This document shows, in pieces, positions 58,944-64,000 of a stretch of 64,000 bases of DNA (the stretch's first letter is position 1; each line of letters starts with the position of its first letter). Origin of the DNA: DAOPYU01 sp942493245 (GTDB lineage Bacteria > Sumerlaeota > Sumerlaeia > UBA8349). The stretch is from positions 744,001-808,000 of the forward strand of contig OW818685.1 of the NCBI GenBank assembly GCA_942493245.1, in the 5' to 3' direction. The notes below the pieces were generated by a model. The model worked only from the letters and a program-made list of their open reading frames with translations. It was not told where the DNA came from and did not search any database. A program made the position numbers and the translations under genes.

Positions 58944-60194
58944 TTATCGGTTGAAAACCTCGAGCCCCCGCCCCTGCGCGATGAGGGACGTGTAGGTTTC
59001 GAGCCGCTGGTTGGTGGCCGGGTCGGTCAGGTCCACCGTGCGGCGTTCTTCGGCGGAGAGGTAGGCGGCCTGACAGAGGCGCGTGATCTCCAGTCCGTAC
59101 TCGACTCCGAGGAAGGCGTCGCGGCCCGCCAGGAAGGCGTGGCGAACGTCCACCAGTTCGTCCACATAGCCGAACAGGTCGGCCTCGTTGGGCTGGACGG
59201 GGATCAGGCCGCGCGAGGCGGTGGCTTTCTCGAGGGCGGACTCGGCGTTGGAGACGGCCGAGGCGGCGGCGTCGCCCACAAAGACCTCGAGGGGCGACTT
59301 GAGCGAGTTGATCTCGAAGGCGTACCCCGGCCCCATACCGTCCATGTAGATGCGCAGGCCCTGCTTGTCGTACATCCAGGACGTGGTGAACTGTCCCTGG
59401 ACCCGCTGACCGGTTTCCGGATTGCGGAACGTGATCAGACCGGTACAGAAGTCCTCGGCGGGCGTTTTCGAGTAATCCACCCCCATGCGGTTCAGCAGAT
59501 CCTGGCGCGGACCGGGCTGTCCCCATTTCAGGAGCGAGGTCTCGGCCATCACCGAGACGGGTTCGAGGAACGTGACAGGCTTGCCGACCGGGGTCAGGAG
59601 GTACCACGCGACGGCGATGCTGTGACAGGCCAGGTCGGAGAGGGCGCCGCCTCCCTGACGCACGGGGTCCCAGAACCAGGGGTTGTGGGGACCGGCGTGC
59701 TCCTCGGAGGTGCGGACGATGGACATCGGGCCCATCGCCAGCTGCTGGGGCGTGAGCTGAGAGATGGCGTTGCGCACGCATTTCATGTGCAGTTGGTTTT
59801 CGAGGTAGGCGGTGGGAAGGCCGGTACTTTTGGCCAGTTCCACGACGCGGCGCGCCTCGGCGACGGTGCGCGCAAGTGGCTTTTCACAGATGATCCCCTT
59901 GAGGGGGGCGCCTGCCTTCACGGCTTCGGCGATCTGCTCCATGTGCTCGATTCGCGCAAAGTTGGGCGCAAAGACGGCCACTGCGTCGCAGTTCCGGCAC
60001 ACCTCGGCCACGGTGGCGAAGGCCTGGCAGTCGCCCACTTCCTGCTGGCGCGCATACTCGGCCAGCGAGCGAGCGCTCTCGATCGAACGTGAACAGACCG
60101 CCGTCAGTTCCACATTGCGCACCCAACGCAACGCCTGAATCTGAAAACGCGAGATGAATCCCGCCCCGATGAACCCCAGTCTCAGTTTTTCCAT
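58944..60194 (-). CDS. Gfo/Idh/MocA-family oxidoreductase (cytosolic)
   Basis: 416 residues, no signal peptide. The Rossmann domain starts LGFIGAGFISRFQIQ, and the catalytic CEKPLARTVAEAR lysine motif is followed by AYLENQLHMKC and the C-terminal beta-sheet domain. It probably oxidises a sugar, sugar acid or cyclitol using bound NAD(P). The ATG at 60194 has AAGGAG at 8-base spacing; the ORF start at 60254 is rejected. It is same-strand with the GH62/GH43 genes, which suggests use of their products (inference). Confidence 0.85.
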   Translation of the reverse strand: MEKLRLGFIGAGFISRFQIQALRWVRNVELTAVCSRSIESARSLAEYARQQEVGDCQAFATVAEVCRNCDAVAVFAPNFARIEHMEQIAEAVKAGAPLKGIICEKPLARTVAEARRVVELAKSTGLPTAYLENQLHMKCVRNAISQLTPQQLAMGPMSIVRTSEEHAGPHNPWFWDPVRQGGGALSDLACHSIAVAWYLLTPVGKPVTFLEPVSVMAETSLLKWGQPGPRQDLLNRMGVDYSKTPAEDFCTGLITFRNPETGQRVQGQFTTSWMYDKQGLRIYMDGMGPGYAFEINSLKSPLEVFVGDAAASAVSNAESALEKATASRGLIPVQPNEADLFGYVDELVDVRHAFLAGRDAFLGVEYGLEITRLCQAAYLSAEERRTVDLTDPATNQRLETYTSLIAQGRGLEVFNR

Positions 60195-60274
60195 CTGGTT
60201 CTCTCCTTGTGGGCGACGAACGCCCAGGTCTTTGCGGGCAAGCCGCCTGTGCAATTTTCTGTCCCTCTAATACC

Positions 60275-63200
60275 TCATTCGGTTTCGCAAATCACGCGAA
60301 ATCCGACGTTATAGACGCGCTGATACGGCCGATAGGCCAGACGGAAATCGGACGTGGCGCGTTGGGGCCGGTCGTACCAGGAACCGCCCCGGATTACGTA
60401 ACTGCCGGGTGTGGCCACGGCATTCAGGAGATCGGGGACAGGATCGGAAGGCGTCTGCGTACGCGTCCATTCCCAGACGTTTCCGTGCATGTCCTGAAGT
60501 CCCCAGGGGTTGGGTTTGTACGATCCGACCGGAGATGAAACCCGGTGGCCGTCATTGACACTCTCGATGGCGGGCCGCCAGGGGTGGACGGCGTAGTGGG
60601 GGAGTTTCCACGGTTCGTAGGTGCCCACCACGCGGAAAGCCGCGTCGGCCAGGTTGGCGTACGGCGAGAAATCGGCGTCCAGTCCGCCAAACCAGAGGGG
60701 GGTGGTGGAACCGGCCCGGCAGGCGTATTCCCACTGGGTTTCATCGGGTAATGCAAACTTTTCTCCCGTCTTTTCGCTCAGCCACTTGCAGAATTCCTGC
60801 GCGCGTTCCCAGGAAACCCGGCAGACGGGTTGCTTGGGGCTGTTGAGGGGAAAACCGCGTTCTTCGATACTGAACTGGAGAAAATCGCCATTCTCGATCC
60901 GGCTGTCGTGTTTGGGGTCGAAGCAGGCGTATTGTTCGTTGGTGATTTCGGTGACACCCATCCAGTAGGGTTTTCCGGTGGCGATCCGGCGTTTCGAATC
61001 CGGAATCTCCACAGAACCGGCTGGAATCTGGACCAGGTCCAACTGGATGGCGCCCGGCAGGGTGACGGTTCGGTGCGGCAAGGCGACGGAAGGCGGGGTG
61101 GAAGAAGACGCGGTGGGCACCGTGGAGTTCCCGGTCGCCGGAGGTGTTTCGACTACGGACGGAGGATTGTCGAATTTGGGGACGGGCAGATCCGGAATAC
61201 TTTCGGGGTCTTCATCCACGTTGCCATAACGCGCGAGCAGGGCGCGCCGGCGCACACGGACTGAGTCCACTTTTTCCGATCCGACGATCTCAGTCCAGGT
61301 GCCGTGAGCGGGCGCGCCGAGGTCAATCCAAGTGACCAATCGGTCCCACGCCTCGGGATTCAGGCGGACGTCGTGGTGTCCCTGCCGGAGCATCTGGACG
61401 AGTTCGGAGGTGTCGGCATGGACGTCGCCGGGTGTGAGCAGGTGCATGTCGCCTTCCATTGTGGTGGTGCGGACGAAGCGCCGCAGTTCGAGATAGGACG
61501 GGGTGAACACGGTGCCGTCTCGATACGAAGCGTCGGGCGCCGGGGGATGGACCGGAGGCAGCGCGCGGAAGTCTGGAATCTTTTTGTCCTTTGCGCCGTC
61601 GTGACACGACACGCAATAGTGGTCGAGCACGGGTTGCACTTCGCGCGTAAAGGCGAATCCACGCGTGGGACCGTACCACGGCTTGATTGTTTCGGGCGCA
61701 TCGCGCAGAGCCAGGGTGGGTTTGGTCGTCGGTCCCGAGTTCTGGCGTTCGTGACACCCGACACAGGAGACGGTTTCGCCCGGCATCGCGGTCATCCAAC
61801 TGCGCATGAGTTGGAGCGCCTTGCCTTCGGCGTCGAGCGGCTGGATCGAGATGGGTGTGTTGGCCGGGACGCGGAACAGCGCCGAACCGTCTTCCTTGAC
61901 GGGAACCGTCCCCAGAACCCGTTTGATGTCCCAGGGGCCGTCGAGACCGACCCGGTTTACCTGTCCCCCCATTCCGTGGTAGGAAAAGTGGTAGGTGAAA
62001 AGACGCAGTTGCTTGACCGTTCCTTTGGGTATCCCCTGCAATCCGGGTCCCGCATAGATGTCGGCCAGATAGACCTGTCCGTCCTTGCGCGCCGTATCGA
62101 CTTTGGAAGGAATAACAGGAGGACGCTTGACCGGGCGCAATGGCACTGGCTCGAGGAGCGCGTAGTCTGGAATCTCTTTGATGAGTATCCGGTTGTCGAA
62201 CACGTCCACCAGGTAGAGACCCCAGGGCGCCTGGGCATCGGGTTGGCTGGCAACGAGAAAGTATTTGCTGCTGAGCGGGTAGGGGTGGAGGAACTTGGGC
62301 CAGCTGTTGACCACCAGCCCGTCTCGGATGACCGGCTCGACTTTTTGGCCGCGTCCGGGAATGCGCTGGATCGCGCCGTCGGCTTCGTGGCGTCCCTGAG
62401 CGGGGTCGAAGAGAACGAGTTCCCCCATGCGGCGCGAATCGTGGTGGCCGCCAATGATGGCGACGAACTGCGAAGGGTGATTGGGCACGGGGCGGGCATA
62501 GAACATCGAGTTGGGCCAGTAGGAATTGCTGCCGTAGTATTCCATCTGTCCCGTGCCGTCGGGGTTCATGTGGAAAAGGATGCGCGAGACGAAATGCGGG
62601 ATGTCGGAATACTCCCAGCGCAGATAGAGCACCCGTCCGTTGTTGAGGACCGTCGGACACCAGTTGTGTTCCTGATCGAAGGACTGGCGTCGGACTGCGC
62701 CCGTGGATCGGTCATAGTAAAACAGGTTGGTGACTTTGGAGGCGCCTGTCACGCAGGGGACTCCCACAAAAGGCGCTGTCGAGGTGAAAACGATGTTGTC
62801 GTCGGGCAGGTAACAGGCGTCGTAGTTATGGACATCCGGTTCTGGAATCAGGGACAGTTGAGAGGGGTTTTGTCCATCGGTCCCGGCTTCGTAGATTTGC
62901 CACAGGCCGTTTGCCGCCGGCATGGAGAAGAGCATCTTCCGCGCGTCCCAATGCAGGTCCACATCGCCGACAAATTCACCGTTCGGAGGACGGTAGAGCG
63001 TGCGCAATGCGCCCTGGGGGCTGACAGGTGAGAGGGTGACAATTTCATTGTCGTAGCCCCGGGGCGGCAGGTCGCTGTTCCCCTCCCAGTTGTTGGGTAA
63101 CCCAAGATTCTGGACGTTCCGTTTGACCAATAGCAGGCGGTCGAAGTCGAGCAGGGGGTTGGCGAGCAGGATTTCGCGGGCCAGGGCAAGAATGGCTTCG

Positions 63201-63541
63201 GCCTGGGGCAGAACCGTTGCGTCTCCATTCTGCAAGCTGTTGCGGACCGAGTAATAGGCGGAATCGCTGTAATTGCTCAGGTCGGCAAGTTGCGCCCGCC
63301 ATTTCGGCCCACTGGGATACTTCTCGCCAAAGGTTTGCATGAGGTCGTTCACGGCCAGTTTAAGCGTTGCCGGACTGATCTGCTGAATCTGACGGAAGGC
63401 CTGGTTTATCCGGGTCGCCTGGTCGGCAACCGGGGTGGGCGTGGGAGGACTCTGGGCCGAAACGGACAGCAGACAGAGCACGCTTCCCCCCAGGACTGTC
63501 ATGCGGCCTAGTTTAAAAAGATTCGAAAAGAGAGAGAACAT
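60275..63541 (-). CDS. HzsA-like propeller/heme protein fused to a formylglycine-generating-enzyme domain
   Basis: 1088 residues, exported (KLGRMTVLGGSVLCLLSVSAQS). Residues about 170-600 are a WD40/PD40-type propeller resembling the middle domain of hydrazine synthase HzsA-like proteins (NLFYYDRSTGAVRR, SFDQEHNWCPTVL, FVAIIGGHHDSR). Two c-type heme motifs, CVGCH and CVSCH, come next (about 600-650), then a cytochrome-like tail, a Pro/Thr linker, and from about 835 an FGE/SUMF1 fold (YWMGVTEITNEQYACF, FALPDETQWEYACRAG, GLQDMHGNVWEWTRT, IRGGSWYDRP, VGFRVI). GGAGG precedes the ATG. The fusion occurs in Planctomycete-like genomes. It does not imply anammox. Confidence 0.85.
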   Translation of the reverse strand: MFSLFSNLFKLGRMTVLGGSVLCLLSVSAQSPPTPTPVADQATRINQAFRQIQQISPATLKLAVNDLMQTFGEKYPSGPKWRAQLADLSNYSDSAYYSVRNSLQNGDATVLPQAEAILALAREILLANPLLDFDRLLLVKRNVQNLGLPNNWEGNSDLPPRGYDNEIVTLSPVSPQGALRTLYRPPNGEFVGDVDLHWDARKMLFSMPAANGLWQIYEAGTDGQNPSQLSLIPEPDVHNYDACYLPDDNIVFTSTAPFVGVPCVTGASKVTNLFYYDRSTGAVRRQSFDQEHNWCPTVLNNGRVLYLRWEYSDIPHFVSRILFHMNPDGTGQMEYYGSNSYWPNSMFYARPVPNHPSQFVAIIGGHHDSRRMGELVLFDPAQGRHEADGAIQRIPGRGQKVEPVIRDGLVVNSWPKFLHPYPLSSKYFLVASQPDAQAPWGLYLVDVFDNRILIKEIPDYALLEPVPLRPVKRPPVIPSKVDTARKDGQVYLADIYAGPGLQGIPKGTVKQLRLFTYHFSYHGMGGQVNRVGLDGPWDIKRVLGTVPVKEDGSALFRVPANTPISIQPLDAEGKALQLMRSWMTAMPGETVSCVGCHERQNSGPTTKPTLALRDAPETIKPWYGPTRGFAFTREVQPVLDHYCVSCHDGAKDKKIPDFRALPPVHPPAPDASYRDGTVFTPSYLELRRFVRTTTMEGDMHLLTPGDVHADTSELVQMLRQGHHDVRLNPEAWDRLVTWIDLGAPAHGTWTEIVGSEKVDSVRVRRRALLARYGNVDEDPESIPDLPVPKFDNPPSVVETPPATGNSTVPTASSSTPPSVALPHRTVTLPGAIQLDLVQIPAGSVEIPDSKRRIATGKPYWMGVTEITNEQYACFDPKHDSRIENGDFLQFSIEERGFPLNSPKQPVCRVSWERAQEFCKWLSEKTGEKFALPDETQWEYACRAGSTTPLWFGGLDADFSPYANLADAAFRVVGTYEPWKLPHYAVHPWRPAIESVNDGHRVSSPVGSYKPNPWGLQDMHGNVWEWTRTQTPSDPVPDLLNAVATPGSYVIRGGSWYDRPQRATSDFRLAYRPYQRVYNVGFRVICETE

Positions 63542-63598
63542 GCGAGGAATCCTCCAAAAACTTCGTGACGGCGGGTGGAATCCCAGCCGGTTGGAGTG

Positions 63599-64000
63599 TT
63601 ATTCATGCGCGTCGAGCATCTGGCGGATGACACGCAACAAATCGCGGGGGCCGTAGGGCTTTTGAAGCAACCCTGTCTTGCTTGTCGGCGAAAAATCGTC
63701 ACCGAGGTGTTGATGGCTGTAACCGGTCAGGAAAACAATGGGAAGTTCCGGCCGCAGGGCGCGGATGGCGTCGCAGGCAGCCGGGCCGTTGAGTCGGGGC
63801 ATGACGACATCGAGCAGAGCCAGTTTTATCCGGTCGGCGTTTTTCTGGAACAACTCGACGGCCTCGTTTCCATCGCATGCGACGAGGAGGTGGTACCCCG
63901 CCCGTTCCAGAATCCGCACGGCCACTCCGCGCACCTGCTCTTCGTCTTCCGCCAGCAGGATGGTTTCGGTTCCCCCGACCGGAGGTGTGAATGACTTGAG
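63599..64000 (-). CDS. Receiver domain of a hybrid sensor histidine kinase (N-terminal part beyond window)
   Basis: 133 residues visible, open to the right edge. GTETILLAEDEEQVR opens the receiver domain, the phospho-accepting aspartate is in LALLDVVMPRLNG, the conserved threonine in VFLTGYS and the lysine in LLQKPYGPRD. In hybrid kinases this domain closes the protein directly after a short Gly-Gly-Thr-Glu linker, which is seen here (PPVGGTET). It probably takes phosphate from the kinase part upstream. Stop at 63599 is 58 bases past the HzsA-like gene start. Confidence 0.85.
   Translation of the reverse strand, partial: LKSFTPPVGGTETILLAEDEEQVRGVAVRILERAGYHLLVACDGNEAVELFQKNADRIKLALLDVVMPRLNGPAACDAIRALRPELPIVFLTGYSHQHLGDDFSPTSKTGLLQKPYGPRDLLRVIRQMLDAHE

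Noticed and set aside
61304..63031. 575-residue plus-strand ORF opposite the HzsA-like gene
   Set aside because: Shadow frame; the minus-strand product has heme and FGE motifs.
60275..63541. Evidence for anammox (hydrazine synthase)
   Set aside because: The HzsA-like fold is widespread in fusion proteins; HzsB/C partners and the anammox context are absent.

Overview
This is a bacterial chromosome segment of about 60% GC, with a few AT-richer patches. Gene-sparse intergenic regions full of inverted repeats separate short operons. Several gene types here are common in deep-branching, mostly uncultured Gram-negative lineages of the PVC/FCB kind (Planctomycetes, Lentisphaerae, Sumerlaeota or Hydrogenedentota-like): CotH/VTC/DUF4956 genes, an HzsA-like protein fused to a formylglycine-generating-enzyme domain, secreted Gfo/Idh/MocA oxidoreductases, secreted glycoside hydrolases, GT-C membrane proteins and a Ser/Thr kinase. 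No rRNA or other strict marker is present, so the phylum is an inference. The metabolism suggested is anaerobic or facultative: a trimeric [FeFe] hydrogenase, hybrid-cluster protein and Rex, plus the end of an ETF:quinone oxidoreductase.

Layout: 1-0.5 kb, ETF-QO C-terminus. 0.6-3.5 kb, GT-C membrane protein and secreted sialidase. 3.6-5.9 kb, an AT-rich insert carrying a lone OLD-family (AAA ATPase + TOPRIM) nuclease. 6.1-10.1 kb, minus-strand operon DUF4956 - VTC - CotH. 10.1-11.3 kb, gene-free, stacked palindromes including a 210-bp MITE-like element. 11.3-15.5 kb, DUF6941-like gene and smc. 16.5-21.9 kb, secreted LecA-like/beta-propeller protein convergent with a kinase-pseudokinase protein. 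22.8-26 kb, second GT-C protein and two lipoproteins. 26.1-30.3 kb, SRP RNA followed by guaB3-guaA-purC. 30.6-31.9 kb, Tat-exported oxidoreductase. 32.3-33.3 kb, a complete IS630 element. 33.5-37.0 kb, ABC exporter operon. 37.3-38.3 kb, URO-D-family gene.

The functional core is 38.4-48.9 kb. hcp (minus) diverges from rex-hydC-hydB-hydA, which is followed by a sensory H-cluster protein (HydS-like) overlapping a SpoIIE-type phosphatase. The divergent region holds an FNR/HcpR-type box spaced exactly as in a class II promoter for hcp, and a sigma70-like promoter with a downstream palindrome for rex. A reasonable model is that Rex senses NADH/NAD+ and controls the NAD(P)-linked, probably electron-bifurcating hydrogenase, while HydS senses hydrogen or redox state and signals through the phosphatase.

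49-64 kb holds a methyltransferase with a kinase-like N-terminal half plus a tiny membrane partner, a TPR-like secreted protein, tRNA-Ala(CGC), a heme-binding diguanylate cyclase, GH62 and GH43 enzymes, an internally duplicated membrane protein, a cytosolic Gfo/Idh/MocA protein, a 1088-residue HzsA-like/FGE fusion, and the receiver domain of a truncated hybrid histidine kinase at the right edge.
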